Assembly: GCA_022749755.1 (NCBI GenBank)
Contig: CM040452.1
Span: 1,630,350 to 1,694,349 of the forward strand
Direction of reading: 5' to 3'
From: Azadirachta indica
Taxonomy: Eukaryota; Streptophyta; Magnoliopsida; Sapindales; Meliaceae
DNA length: 64,000 nt
A program made the translations under genes and the position numbers. Under the pieces are notes generated by a model. It was not told where the DNA came from. It worked only from the letters and a program-made list of their open reading frames with translations, and did no database searches. Of the stretch, positions 1 to 12,360 are shown one piece after another. Every line of letters starts with the position of its first letter. Position 1 is the first letter of the stretch.

Positions 1-487
1 CTGATATATCCTTGGAATTGGGAACTCATCTTCAGAGTAGGCATTGTTAAGGCAAGTGAAGTTCACACACATTCTCCTTTTTTCGTTGAACTTTTTGATC
101 ATGACTATGTTGGCGATATATTTAGGATAATGAACCTTTATAATAAAACCTGCTTTCAAGAGTTTATTCACTTCTACCCGAATTGTTCTTTTCTTTTCTG
201 ACTGATGACTCTTTTTTTCTATTTGATGGGTTTGAAAGTAAGGTTTGTTACAAGACGATAGGATATTATTTTAAGGTTAGTACTAGGCATATCTTTGTAC
301 GTCTAAGTGAAAAAATTTTAATCCCTTTTAAAAATTCCATAAGCTTTTTCTTCTCATTCTCGGGCAATTGTGACTCGATCTTAGCTATTTTTTATAGATT
401 CTTTGGATCTAATATCACTTTCTCTAACTTCTCCACAAGTTCAACTATTAGTCTTATCTTCGTTTGACCAAATTTCCTTCCAAGCCT

Positions 488-1089
488 CTATAAAATTATC
501 TCTTGCTTGATATTTTCCACATTCATACCTAAGCTTTTTCCTTTTAACGTTGGGAAGTGATGTAGTATATATGTCTTGAGAAGACTACAAAACAACTTTT
601 TGCCTACTTTTGGTCTCCTTGAATAACTTCTTCCATCATTTGCTCTAAACTTTAACTTCAGGTAATAGATACTCTCAACTACCTTTATTAATCTCAAGAA
701 TGGCCTTCCCAAAATCATTGACTATAGCATCTGTAAATCAACTACTTGAAAAGTTATTATGGTGGTTTTTTGATATGGCAAGCTCTCTATTATCATCGGT
801 AACTAAACTATTTCGATAAGGAGGGTGTAAGACTCTACAAATCCATAAAGGGCGATATCTATTAGTCCCAACCTCAGGTTTCTATCTTCATAGAATTTAG
901 TGTGTCTTCAAATATGATGTCCACTGAACTAGCTGTGTTTATCATAATTTTACTAACCTCGAATAGACCTACGCCGAGTGTGACTACAAGAGCATCATCA
1001 TGTAGATAGTTCACTCTTACCTTATTTTTGTCTGTAAACATAATTAGAACTATGGCTATTTGAGGCTTCTTTACTACGAGCACGTTCAT
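488..1089 (-). pseudogene. Retrotransposon protease and protease–RT linker, element A
   Basis: Two reading-frame pieces of the aspartic protease region. The piece at 874–1089 matches the plant gypsy protease pattern: an [10 protein letters not shown] stretch, then [10 protein letters not shown] where the family normally has a D-T/S-G triad followed by SADI. The catalytic Asp is therefore replaced by Asn, and the enzyme would be dead even without the frame breaks. The piece at 488–718 contains MILGRP and YYLKLKF, the conserved linker leading into reverse transcriptase. The same pieces recur in element B at 18.84–19.58 kb with the same Asp-to-Asn change, so the loss predates the split of A and B or arose twice by G-to-A decay. 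Confidence 0.75.
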
Positions 1090-1879
1090 GATGTTAACGC
1101 CTACTATTGGATTTGGTAAAGAGTATATGGAATAATTTTTTCAGGCCTTATTCGAATTTCGCACTAAGATAGGCCTTCTGGAGATTACCAGAGTTTATAT
1201 GCTTTTGGTTCTCTTTCAAATCCTTCCTATCAATGTTGCCCTAACTTCTTCCTATATGGTCCATGTACTTGTCCTAGTAACTTTTCCTCACTAAAATCTC
1301 TATTCATTTCTTTAAATTCAGGTAGTTATTGGTCTAGTACTTGTGGTCTCAATGGAACACACAAACCTTGTCTTGGGGTCTCTCTTATCCGAAGCCACTC
1401 TTACGGGCGAGGGTTTAACACCAGTAAGCCTGAATCGTTGATATCCTAATAGAGATATCAGCATAAACATATTAAGTGGTGTGAATCACTATTTATGCTA
1501 TACTTAAGTTACACTCTTTGCCTTCTCCTTTGGTGATGCTGAGAGCTTCTCTTTCTCTGGTACTTTTTTGCTCTACCATTCAGATCAAGGTTTTAGAAAA
1601 TCCTATTATCTTCTTTTCTTAGATTTCTTGTAATAGAAACTTTCTTTATTTCTTTTGTTTATTTGAAAGGTGCTCAATTTATCTCGAGATCTACTTATCT
1701 TTTCCTCATTTTTCTTGAGGAGTATTTGATCTTCAATCTGGATCTTGTCAAACAACTTCTTGTGTGCTTGCTCATACATCGTTACATCATGCTTATAGAT
1801 TATGTACTATGCTCTATCTATTCACAATCCTCCTTAATCCTTCTAATGCTAAAGGATGAGTGAAGCTTCTAATTCCATG

Positions 1880-2290
1880 ATCTCGTTATAGTATATTTTG
1901 GAAAGCTTTTCAAACTTTCTCCCCGACCTTGCCTCAATATTAACAATGAGCTCATACTCTTATGCATCAGAGCTTAAATTCATTGGTGAATACCTCGAAC
2001 AATTAAGATAAGCTTTAGATTGTGCCCAGTTTCATACTCCTATATTATTTCTTGGCTTGTCTTCTACTATTAGGGGAAGGGACAACATATTTGAAGCTTA
2101 GTTAAACCCTAAATATGCATCATCTCTTTAACAAACTCAACATAAGAAGCCGGGTCAATTTTCCCATCTATAAGGTGATTTGTGGCATCTTGAACTTCTT
2201 GGAGAGAGTTAAATCTTGGTTTTCTTTAGTAAAAGATGACTTGAGACCTATTTTCATCATAAAGGCTCCCCCTTGCTAATCCTGTCTCTT
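1880..2290 (-). pseudogene. Retrotransposon gag remnant, element A
   Basis: The frame is badly broken, but the reverse complement runs parallel to element B gag. It includes the N-terminal stretch around 2150–2240 (a P-x-x-F-x-x-P-x-I-x-x-x-x-G-K pattern) and, near 1960–2010, the second gag motif ending in F-x-x-E-F. In the intact family this protein forms the retrotransposon capsid. Support comes mainly from collinearity with 20.20–20.56 kb, so confidence is moderate. Confidence 0.55.
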
Positions 2291-3216
2291 TCTTACCTTA
2301 TATTTCTCTACTAAATTTTTTAGGCATTACTCTATTCTGTGTCTGTTTACAATCTGAGGAGTATAGCCTTCTTCTTAAACCTTTTTTTCAAATCTTGCCT
2401 CTTGTTTCATCTCAGGTGCTGCTACACGCACAGAGACCTGTCACTCCCATTACCATTTTTAGTTCAAGTATGAATGGATGTAATATGAGTGTATACTTAG
2501 TATGCTTCGAATAATTTCTCTGATCTCATTGTGCACGTGATGGTCTTAGTGGTAGATTGTTGTGAATCATTATAGGCACATTAAGATTGGGAACCCACAA
2601 TCTTTCTTATGCTGGTTGTTCCGCGACCTTTCCTTACCTTTTTGTGACACAGTATATCTTTTCTTGCATAAAGGTTTGATTTCGGACAAATGTTGGCCTT
2701 TCAGTATGCTTTTGGATACAAACCTTTGTGGATGATCATCTTTTTCTTTATTATGCCTAGGTGTCAGTGTACTACTTTCCTTTAGGTCTATTCGAATTTT
2801 TGTTTTGCGCACAAGTGCTTTTCTAGATTTTGCGTAAGCCACTGCTTAAAATCATCTAACTCCTTTTGTAAAACATCTATTGTATTTTCTAATCCCATCA
2901 TTTTCTTATCTTTCTCTGTATATGATTAGTGATTGTCCTCCAGCCCCTTTGCAACCAATTTTTCTAAGATCTAACTGCATTGTTGCTTGGCTTGATGGTT
3001 GTGGATCTAAAACAGTTCGCAACTTCGACTCCTCCTGTACCAAAATTTCCAAGCGTTTTTCCTTATGTTGATGAAAGCCATCAAATTTGTCTTGCTAAAG
3101 GTTCCTTCCTATCGTATGGAGCCTCAATGGATGATGCTTATCTTGCACGGCTATGTCAAACTCAACTACGAAAATTTGGAAATTTGCTTCTTATTCAATT
3201 CCTACAAAAGACACCA

Positions 3217-3486
3217 GCTGTTGATGCCAAAAATTTCTTTAATTCAACCTCGATTAAGCATCTTCAATCTTTAAGTCTACTAGGTACCTTGCTTTGCCTA
3301 CAACGCAACAATGACTAGAAAAATAACAGGTCTTCCTAGTATGTGATCTCCAATGCTTAAGTCAGTAAGATTGCTTAAGAGGAGAAAGTTTGAGTGAGAT
3401 AAGATTTTAGCAAAATTTTGCCTTAATTCAAATTGTGTAAATGATTCTTCCAACTGCCAAGGTTTTATAGGCTTATAAACCAACAT
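3217..3486 (-). repeat. Probable 5' LTR of gypsy element A
   Basis: On the minus strand this segment would start TGTTGGTTTATAAGCC and end GGCATCAACA, giving TG...CA termini. Similar sequence occurs at about 21.50–21.75 kb (right LTR of element B) and at 12.36–12.61 kb (left LTR of B), which is the spacing expected of LTR copies. Immediately beyond the CA end on the minus strand lies GCTGGTGTCTTTTGTAGG, a possible primer-binding site I could not assign to a tRNA. The outer limit is uncertain: similarity between A and B continues to about 3680, so the LTR may be longer. Confidence 0.5.
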
Positions 3487-4232
3487 TTCAACAAATTTTC
3501 TAAGCACCATCCCCTACAATGGAAGATGGATGATGCGAAGTTAATGGGTGAAACTTACGATTGGTTATCATTATCCATGTTGTTTTTGGTCGAGCGATAT
3601 TTTGATACCTGACTTGGGCTGTATTTTTTGCACAGTTATAAATTCCCTTTGGTGTTGGAATTATGTTCGGGCAATGATGTTTCACCTTGGGGTTTGTGGG
3701 AGACCTTAGCATGGGTGACGATGTCCCCTCACTATGTGAAGCATCCTCATTTGATGTCGAATGCATTGTGCTCAGGCATTTTCCAAACAAGTTCCTTTTA
3801 GAGGTGGGGTGGTGATATATCCCAAATGATCTCATATTTGTAAATGTTTTGATTTGCATTCCATAGTTTATGCACGACTTTTATTGGACTTTTTAAACTA
3901 ATTAAAATATGCTGAAATATTAAAAATGTTTGTTTGTATAGACAAAAAACATGTACAATAATAAATATTGTACTACATATCAATTTATCTTAGAGTCCAA
4001 CTGTGCAAGGTTAGTTTATATGCATAGTATTACAAATTAATTATTTGACCTATAATACAATTTTCTTTTTGATATTTATATTCTTTTTTTTATTATTGAT
4101 AAAATAATAATTTAATATTTGTTATTGAAATGTCCCATTCAAGTCCTTACTTTTGGATAAATTTATTTTCAGAAATGATTGTTGATTATCAATGCATAGC
4201 AAGAAAGAGCTATTCATCATATTGAGAGTAAA
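3487..4232. other. Gene-free junction between element A and WAK unit 1
   Basis: Up to about 3680 the sequence is collinear with 21.76–21.96 kb and may still be LTR or leader of the gypsy family. From about 3890 it resembles 30.31–30.66 kb, the start of the third WAK unit. The second unit lacks the segment equivalent to 3683–4231. I see no convincing coding sequence. Confidence 0.5.
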
Positions 4233-7059
4233 ATCACTACTGATTATATTGAAAATAAGCATGGGTGCATGTGCGCTTGCTTCACTTGTCAGTTAAAGTG
4301 AAGAGTTCAACAATCATTTGTTATTAAATAAAACAACAAATTAGAGAATACATAACAAGCTTTACTCTCTACAAACTAATATATAGATTGCCATCAAGAC
4401 CTTGCCCTTGGTAGTAAAAGTACACACTCCCTTCTCTAGAGGAAGTGTGTTCAAACTTTACCAAGCGTAAGATTATCCATAATATTGTGGTATCTAATTT
4501 TTTTTCTTTAAATTCAAACTCTATCAAATGTAGAATTACCTACAATATTATGCCATACTGGATCTCATTAAACCTCCCCATTCCCTGTAGTACATGTATT
4601 GCAAAAAAATTTTCAGAAAGGGTTAGTTTCTATCTTTACACTCTTTTGATTTTCAAAGGTGGTAAGTCCTGTTAAGTGAACTCTGAAATCACTTACCAAT
4701 TCTACAACCATAGTTTTCTCCCTAAAAGTTCACGAAGGTGATTAAACTATAAATTACGTAATTTCCAAGAAGCATTCAAAGAGGAATTCTTTAGAACAAA
4801 AATAACCACAAATTACACCATTATTAGAATTTGCTAACTCAATAATTAAAATAATTGCCATAAGTTCCACAAAATAGACAATTCTAATCCCATTTTTCAC
4901 TTAATCCCATTTTTTATTTTCATTTTTGTTTAAAAATTTAAAAATACAACACCTTTCATTATTAAGACTCAAAGTTAAAACAATATAAAATTTGAATTTT
5001 ATTTTTTGTCCATTTTTGGCACTTATAAATTTCCACATCCATAAGTTAGTACATATGACTGTCAAAGTCGACGGTTGATAATGCTAGTCAAGTTTCTCAA
5101 GTCTTCCTAAATCCAATTTATTTACCAAGTCTGCATTATGTATAACCAATGATACCATTATTTATATTATATATCTTATTACACAACTATATATATTTAT
5201 AAATTATAATAAAAGTTAATTAAGAAGTAAATTACTACTAATTATACATGTAATTATCACTAGCTAGTCTCACATAATTGAATTTCTTTAAATAAAAACA
5301 TACCCATCAATGTTTTATTCTTTAATTACATATGTGTTCTATATATGTTTATTTAAATGTGCATGCAATAATGGCATGGGCGGAGCAATCAGCAATTGCA
5401 AATATTGAGGTGAACATGATTATTAAACACAAACTTAATACTTGTTATTACCCAAAAAAAAGATTAGAAAAAAATAGCAATTACCCTATATATTTTGACC
5501 CCATTACAACTTATCTAGCTATTATTTTGAAGATTCATTTATCTCGCTACTGTGATAATTTTTTTGATAATTGTTAAATTTTTTTATTATTTGATACATT
5601 TAGGGGTAATAAATCTAAACCTATTTTGAGCCTAAATCCCAACCCGACCCAGTTTATTTAATTGAAAAATAAATAATATATGAATACATAAAAACCTGAA
5701 CTTTATACCTCATGTTCAAGTATTAACCAGTAAATCATACCATTGCTTATAAATAATTTGTAAATTGCAAAATATATTCTATGTAAGCATCAGATTTATT
5801 ATTAGACAAATATTAGTTCCAAAAAGCTCAGGACAATAATAAGAACAGATGTAATAAAAAATAAATTCCAATGAAAAAATAAAGGGAATAAAATTTAAAT
5901 GTGAAAAAAATGAAAATAGTGAATTTTTTGCTTTAAAAATGTAATTGTTCTTTACTTGTTATTTACAAGAATAATAATTAAATAATATATTTTTAGGTTA
6001 ATTAGAAGATCACAAAAAATTGTTTTTATAACAAGTTTTTTACATAAAGAGTTTGATTTTAGTCTTTTTTTTTTTTTTTCATTTGATTCTTTTGCTGCTA
6101 ATTTAAAAAAATAAAAATAAATGAATTTATTACATTACAATTTTGATATTTAACTCTTTTATTCCTAGTATGATATTTTGGATTAAGATTAAAACATATG
6201 TAAATTTATTATAAGTCTTATGCTAAGAATAAAAATTAGACTTAAGACAAGGAAATGTCACTAAGTGGGATTCTACCACATTTACATGCAAACAAATTAT
6301 AAGAGGACTTTTACAATGTGAAAGAGATCCAATTCATTGTTATCGCTTTCCTAACCTTAACGTACGTCAACACTAGAGATCTCTTTCTAGTGAGCAAAAG
6401 CTTATTCTTATTTGTCACCACCTTCCAATTTGCAAACACGACAAAGCCTTCACAATCTTGTTTTCTAGCCACTCTTTCCCTTAAAATGAAGTGTCACCTA
6501 TCACCAGCCCTACATCTATATCCTACAGCCATAAACTGTCATGTCGCGGACCTATTGCCCAGATATATCATATAAATCACGTTATGCCCTATAAAAGTCA
6601 AGCAATTCAGTTTTACTTGCGACCCACCATTATTGTTTCCATTCCTTTGCATCGTTATTGGACTTAACTTCCACAAAATTGTACGCATATGATTTGGTTT
6701 TCAAGTCGTATTCGATATAGTAGAAGAATTCTTAGCAGACACATCTAATTTAGAAAAGTCGTCTTGAGGTTACAATATCATGATACTTGGACCACAAGTG
6801 ATCTTCAAAAGAAAGTCTTGCATGCGGCAATGATCTCATCAGAATTATCTATTTATATATTGCCATAACTTTTATTTTTTTATGGAAAAATTTTAAAAAT
6901 TTTAATTTTTTTGAAATTTCATGCAATCAATTTTTTTAACAATATCATGAACCTATATTATTTCATGTCAATAATTTGTATATCTGATTTTTTAATTATA
7001 TTTGATATAGTTTGTGGATGGTTAAAATAAAAAATACAATTTTACCCTTCAATGACCTC
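4233..7059. repeat. Upstream block of WAK unit 1 (segmental duplication)
   Basis: AT-rich non-coding DNA that is collinear, with small indels, with 21.96–24.78 kb upstream of the second WAK copy, at roughly 90–95 percent identity by eye. Parts recur elsewhere: 5.93–6.32 kb matches 48.30–48.69 kb, and 6.92–7.10 kb matches 39.53–39.66 kb and 41.08–41.23 kb. It would contain the promoter and distal regulatory region of the WAK gene. The short ORFs here are not preserved as frames in the second copy and are not genes. Confidence 0.85.
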
Positions 7060-7066
7060 TATAAAA
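7060..7066 (+). promoter_or_regulatory. TATA-like box of WAK copy 1
   Basis: TATAAAA lies 54–60 bases before the ATG at 7120, and a second TATAAAA at 7077 is also possible. The first is conserved in the duplicate unit at about 24785. The position suits a short 5' untranslated leader. No transcript evidence is available. Confidence 0.4.
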
Positions 7067-7119
7067 TGATTTTCTTTATAAAACAATAAAAGCTAACATT
7101 GAGTTGCATCCGAGAATCG

Positions 7120-10100
7120 ATGATTACCAAAACAGATTGTCTGCTTTGGTTCATGCTAATCTTGTTATGGCCAACAACAAAAGCAGCAGCAGCAACAGGT
7201 TTAAACAAAAAGCCTAACTGTACTGAAAAATGTGGGGAAGTCACTATTCCTTATCCTTTTGGAATCGGTGAAAACTGTGCTTTGAACAAGCAGTTCATTT
7301 TAAAATGCAATCACAATTCCAAACTGCTTTTGGGAACAAGTAACATTCCTGTTCTCGAAATATCAGTTGACAATGGCACCATGTTTGGTAGCATTCCAAC
7401 AGCGAAGCGCTGCTACCGTAGCTCGAGAGCCATGCCTCTCATAAACATAGTTTCCTCTACCAATTTAGGAGAGGGACCGTCAGATTTTCAGACACAAGAA
7501 ACAAGTTGATAGGATATGGGTGTGATACTTTGGCGTTGATAAGTGTCGCCACTCAGGGTTATATCAGTGGGTGTGTCTCTTTTTGCGCAGCTGAAACCCC
7601 ATCTGTGAATACAACAAAAGCTTTCTGCTCAGGCCTGGGTTGCTGCCAGATTCCTTTTCCCAGAAGTGTCAAGACGTTGAATATTAGTCTTTCTAGCTTC
7701 TATAATCACACTCGATCTTTAAATATCAGGCCCTGTGATTATGCATTTTTAATGGATGAAACTTTTGATATGCTGCTGCCCTCCGGTTCTGTCGAAGAAG
7801 AGTTTAGTTTTTCAAATGTTACAATTGAATGGGTGGTTAAGGAGCAGAAGTGCGAAACAAGCATACATTTAGCAGATTATGCCTGTCGAGATAACACTGA
7901 TTGCATTTACTCTGAAAATGGACAAGGATATCGCTGCTTATGCAAGCAAGGATTTCAAGGAAACCCCTATCTTGGATGTTATGGTAACTTCATTTCTTCC
8001 ATTCTCTCTTCATTTATTTATTTTTTTAATGATATTAAAAACTTTGCAACCTTCTTTTAGATGAAAATTTAAGGTAAAATTAGAGATCATATTAAAAAAG
8101 ATACACATTATTACTTTTTCATCAATCTCTCTCTCTCCGACTTTTTCCTTACCGTTGACCTCATGTTATTCCTCTCTCCCGAAAATCTGGTTAAACATTA
8201 GTCTCTTCTACATATGGTAATACGCCATTCTCATCTCCCATCCTGTTTTCATTTTGATCCCTATGTCTCATTCCCTAACAAATTTAATGGTGTAGGGATA
8301 GAGAATTTTCATGTTGGAGAAAGTTTCTCCATCCTCACTTACTTTTCTATTTTCTTATTTATTTATACTAAATATTAATTAAAAATATCATTAATATTTC
8401 ACAATATAAGTTATTGCAATTACTATATTTAATAATATAAACTTGACTTTTTGATAGGATAAAAATATTAAGAATTAAATATTTTTTCTAATCGAATAAT
8501 GTTCACACATTTATTTTTATTTTAAAAAGATATATTATATTTTATGTGGATGTGAATTGGGGTAGGGATGAATTGAGAAGTATTAATTAAGCTGTTCTCT
8601 ACCTTATTAATATGTGAATTGATCTCCTTTTATTGTTCGCCTCATTCCCCCTCATTAATTTACCTATTTGAAACAAATTTCCATGGGACCCAAACCCATG
8701 GACAATTTCGTCATCTCTCGTATTTTCAATAAAAGTTTATATCTATTTATTTATTAGAGTTTATTGAAAAATGAGAAATTGTTGCTTCTGATCATAACTA
8801 ATAAAACTCTCTTTATTTTCAGTAATATATTTGTTTTGCATTTTCATAATATGTAGAAAAAAATTCTAATACATTTTCCCTATCTACCAAATAATATAGT
8901 TATTTGTATTTAAAACTAATAACAATCAATATACCTAGCAAAATAGTATTATTTGAAAATTTTAATCAAAATAAAATATTATTTTTATCTACAAATATTA
9001 ATAAGATAAATACATAGAATAAAATTATTTTACAATTTGTCACATCAATCCAAAAAAATTATTATTTTTAATTTAACTAATTAATTTTTATCTTTAATTA
9101 AAATTAATAGTTTTTGTTTTAAGTAGTTGTTAAAATAATAGTTTAAGGAAGATTCATAAAATTTAGTTAAACAGATTCTAACTACTTGTTAGGGATCAGG
9201 GGTTACCTCTCCAATTCTAAAAGTTGAAGAAGTAATATATGAAATCCTCTAAACTACTGAACGCATTTGTATTTACGCCAAACTTGAAGAGTAAACATTT
9301 TTTTAAAATCATTTTAATTAGGCATCATTTTATATATTCTACCATTTAACACTTATTTAATTTCTTCATATTCCTTACCAATAAATAGACATGTATACCT
9401 CTTAAAAGCTCACTATATGACAGATATTGATGAGTGCAAAGAACCTACTAAATACAAATGTGATGGTACTTGTAAGAATACAATCGGGAATTATACATGC
9501 CATTGTCCACTTGGCAAGCATGGCGATGGTAAAGTTGGTTGTGAAGGACTTGGTATCACCAAAATTTTCACAAGTAAGTTTAATTACATAAATTTGTTAT
9601 GTTATATCATTTTGTGTACATTAATTTGTATAAAAAAGTTTTATTTGTGGCTATTTCTTGCATACGCAGTTATTGGAGCAATTATAGTTGCTGTGATTTT
9701 CGGAATTCTGATTTTGATTATACACAAGGAAAGAAGAAAGCAGGGAAACTTTCTGAAAAATGGGGGTATCATATTAAAGCACCAGCGAGTAAGGATTTTT
9801 AAAGCAACAGAGCTTGAAAAAGCTACCAAAAACTATAACGATTCCCATCTCCTTGGTGAGGGTGGTTTCAGTTCTGTTTACAAAGGAGTTCTACCCGATA
9901 ATACTCAAGTTGCTGTGAAGAAGCCTAGGGAGGCAGACAAGATCCAGATAAATAAGGAATTCCAACAAGAACTTGGCATTATTTCTCAGGTTAACCATAA
10001 GAATGTGGTCAAGATATTAGGGTTATGTTTGGAAACCAAAGTACCATTACTGGTTTATGAATTTATTTCCAATGGTACTCTGTATCATCACATTCGTGAT

Positions 10101-10831
10101 AAAAATTCGCAGATCCTAAGCACCTGGAAACATCGTCTAAGAATTGCGATGGAAACTGCTCTTGCACTAGATTATTTCCATTCTTTAGCAAGCCCTCCAA
10201 TCATTCATGGAGATGTTAAGTCTACTAACATACTATTGGATGAAAATTACACAGCAAAAGTTGCTGATTTTGGGGCTTCAGTGCTGATTTCGCTCAATCA
10301 GACAGCAATGGCAACAAAAATACAAGGTACTCTTGGTTACTTAGACCCCGAATATGTCGTGTCAGGTATTTTGACAGAGAAAAGTGATGTTTATAGCTTG
10401 GAGTTGTCCTTGTTGAGTTGTTAACAGGATTGAAGCCTGGCTTTTTCTTGGCATCCAACAATCAAAAGATTAACATGGTTCATCATTTTCTCTGTTGCAT
10501 AGAAAACAATAGTCTATTTCAGATTCTGGGATTTAAAGTAACCGATAAAAGTGAAATAGAGGAGATACAAATTGTGGCAGAGCTTGCAAAGAAGTGTGTA
10601 AGTAGTAATGGGATACAAAGGCCAACGATGAAAGAAGTTGCAGAAGAGCTTGACAAGCTGAAAAAATTGCATGACAATTTATGGGCTCAAGAGAACATCG
10701 AAGAGACCAAGCATTTATTAGGTGAATCATCATCAAACTTTAAATCTGAATATTTAATGGCTCCGATTGCCCAAAAAGACAATCAAACTGTGGTGTCATT
10801 TGATAGTAAGAACTATAGTTATAGCATGTGA
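7120..10831 (+). pseudogene. Wall-associated receptor kinase-like gene, copy 1, with two single-base losses
   Basis: Plasma-membrane receptor kinase of the WAK/WAKL family, expected to sense pectin or related wall ligands outside and signal through a cytosolic Ser/Thr kinase. Exons are 7120–7983, 9424–9573 and 9670–10831, with phase-1 GT–AG introns. Order: signal peptide MITKTDCLLWFMLILL; GUB_WAK cysteine region with the IPYPFGIG motif; EGF-like repeat; calcium-binding EGF starting DIDEC; one membrane helix (IIGAIIVAVIFGILILII); kinase with GEGGFSSVYKG, VAVKK, HGDVKSTNILLD, DFG and GTLGYLDPEY. HGD instead of HRD makes it a non-RD kinase. Two lost bases, near 7480 (the second copy keeps an extra T) and near 10396–10399 (expected YSFGV), break the frame. 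Without them the length would be about 725 residues, normal for the family. Either a young pseudogene or sequence error. The ATG at 7120 is preferred over the upstream TTG because it starts the signal peptide. Confidence 0.85.
7984..9423 (+). other. Intron 1 of WAK copy 1
   Basis: 1440 bases, bounded by TATG|GTAACT and GACAG|ATATTGATGAG. Splicing joins G with AT to give the Asp that begins the calcium-binding EGF motif, typical for WAK genes. The intron is very AT-rich and is shared with copy 2 (26.54–28.02 kb), so any mobile sequence inside it predates the duplication. It holds no recognisable gene. Intron 2 (9574–9669, 96 bases) has no in-frame stop, so a naive ORF reads straight through it. 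Confidence 0.85.
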
Positions 10832-11298
10832 TACGGGATCGTGTGTATTTGATGTTTTAGATAGGTCATGTGTATAAATAAGCCTAGACTTGTCATCTAT
10901 GTATATTTATTGACTTATATCATTGCATATGTAGTTTAATTTTTGTGAGTAATCATAGTTGTCAAGTAAATACAAAAAAATCTTAAAAATTTTATGATGT
11001 TGCAAAAAATTTGAGTGGGAGAATTTGTAATTGGATTGCACATTTTGACATGGTACAAAAAGTCTAGATATTGCGTGTAGTGATACCCTTAATTTAAAGG
11101 TGCAAACTAAAACGCTATTTCTACCTTTAAGCAACTATTTATTGTCAACTAAAATATAAAGACCCATAAATATATATTAGATGTATGATTAAAAAAAAAG
11201 TTAGCTAGGTTGATGTTGATAACAAAAGTCTTAAACAATAATGAAACTTAATTTTCTAGTCAATATTGAATTCAAATAAATAAACAAATAAATTCAAA

Positions 11299-11338
<40 letters not shown>

Positions 11339-12360
11339 GCATATATATGTATATATAACCCTCATAGTTAGTCTGGTATTAACAAGTAGACTCCTTTAGA
11401 TTAAAACTAATTGGCGTCCACATTCTTCTGTTACATTTTCTATTATTATTTATTATTATTGTTTTGCATTTGACCATTTTGCCAGATTTTAGTGACTAAA
11501 TACCCATGTCTTGTAATTGTGATTATAAGGCCTTTTATTATCCAAACTATTAATGTAACTGATCCCATCAAATTCCCCTGATACCATATGGATTTGCTGG
11601 AGTTAAATAGTCTTTAAAGTTCCTTCGTTGTGTTTCTTTGGTTATTAATTCTAGCTTCTGTTTTACAATCCCTATTTCTTTTTCTTTCTAGTTGTTTGTT
11701 TTGGTTCCTGAAAGTCATTTCAATTTTTCTATATCTATAGGTTTCTATATTAGTCAGTTATTTAATGTAGCATTTATTTTTTAATCTGAAAATTTTAAAT
11801 GTCGAAATTCAAATAAAATTGAATATATATATATATGAATATGAATAATACGTTTTTTTTTTTATCTGAATATAAAAATTAAATTATTTGGTATTTTTAA
11901 TTGAAAAAAATTAAAAATCAATATTTTTACATTTGTATGTAAATAAAGTAATTACATAAGAGTATTTCTGAAAAAAAAATGTAATTAAATTATTTAGATT
12001 TTTTATATTTAGCAAAAATAAAAAAAATTACTTTTTAACTTAATACAAAATATGTTTTCAAATTGACATTACCTTAAAAATAAATATATTTAATATCCTT
12101 GTGGCATATTTCTATTTATCCTGTAAATTTTGTAGAAATGCTAGATATCCTCTTAAGTTTATAGAGTGTCCTAAATACCCCTAAGTTCTACGGAAATATG
12201 AAGACACTGCTTAACTTAATTTTTGTCAATTTAAACTATTAAATATTATTATTTTAATCCTTATATTTTAGTAAAATGAGAAAGTATTAATTACCACCAG
12301 GTACAATTTTCCCTATGTTCAACCGTTTATAATCAAACTCCAAATTAATTAATTAGTTCT
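10832..12360. repeat. 3' flank of WAK unit 1, shared with unit 3 and partly unit 2
   Basis: Non-coding. 11.36–12.18 kb is collinear with 36.74–37.66 kb, and 11.46–11.61 kb is also similar to 29.48–29.67 kb. All three copies lie just downstream of a WAK kinase 3' end. This shows that the 3' end fragment near 36.5 kb is a third WAK unit and not an isolated kinase scrap. The block ends where gypsy element B begins. Confidence 0.75.
11299..11377. repeat. (AC)n(AT)n microsatellite
   Basis: A run of about eleven AC units passes directly into AT units with small interruptions. It sits in the 3' flank of WAK copy 1. Unit 3 has only a short AT run at the matching place (about 36716–36725), so the AC part expanded in unit 1 or was lost in unit 3. 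Confidence 0.9.

Larger units (their letters stand above)
1..3216 (-). mobile_element. Ty3/gypsy element A, decayed, 5' half only in window
   Basis: Minus-strand LTR retrotransposon remnant that continues beyond the left window edge. Read from high to low coordinate it holds a leader, a gag remnant (about 1.9–2.3 kb), a protease remnant (about 0.49–1.09 kb) and the first part of reverse transcriptase (1–480). The whole stretch is collinear with 18.34–21.50 kb (element B) at roughly 85–90 percent identity by eye, which shows the order even where the frame is lost. Many stops and frameshifts make it non-functional. The protease-to-RT linker motif ILGRP...YYLKLKF places it among plant Ty3/gypsy elements, probably the Tat branch. 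Whether A and B inserted separately or were duplicated with the WAK unit is unclear; they look more diverged than the WAK flanks. Confidence 0.85.

Noticed and set aside
183..467. 94-codon plus-strand ORF at the left edge
   Set aside because: Lies antisense to gypsy RT, has low-complexity Phe/Ser composition and is not conserved as a frame in element B.
3500..3859. 119-codon minus-strand ORF beside element A
   Set aside because: No recognisable domain; the equivalent in element B is interrupted.
8100..9400. MITE in WAK intron 1
   Set aside because: GC-richer inverted motifs are present near 8.2–8.7 kb, but I could not define terminal repeats or a target duplication, and both WAK copies share it, so no empty site is available.
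9417..10424. Single 335-codon ORF taken as one exon
   Set aside because: It reads through the 96-base intron 2 and starts within intron 1; the exon model at 9424–9573 and 9670 on gives a proper EGF–membrane–kinase junction.
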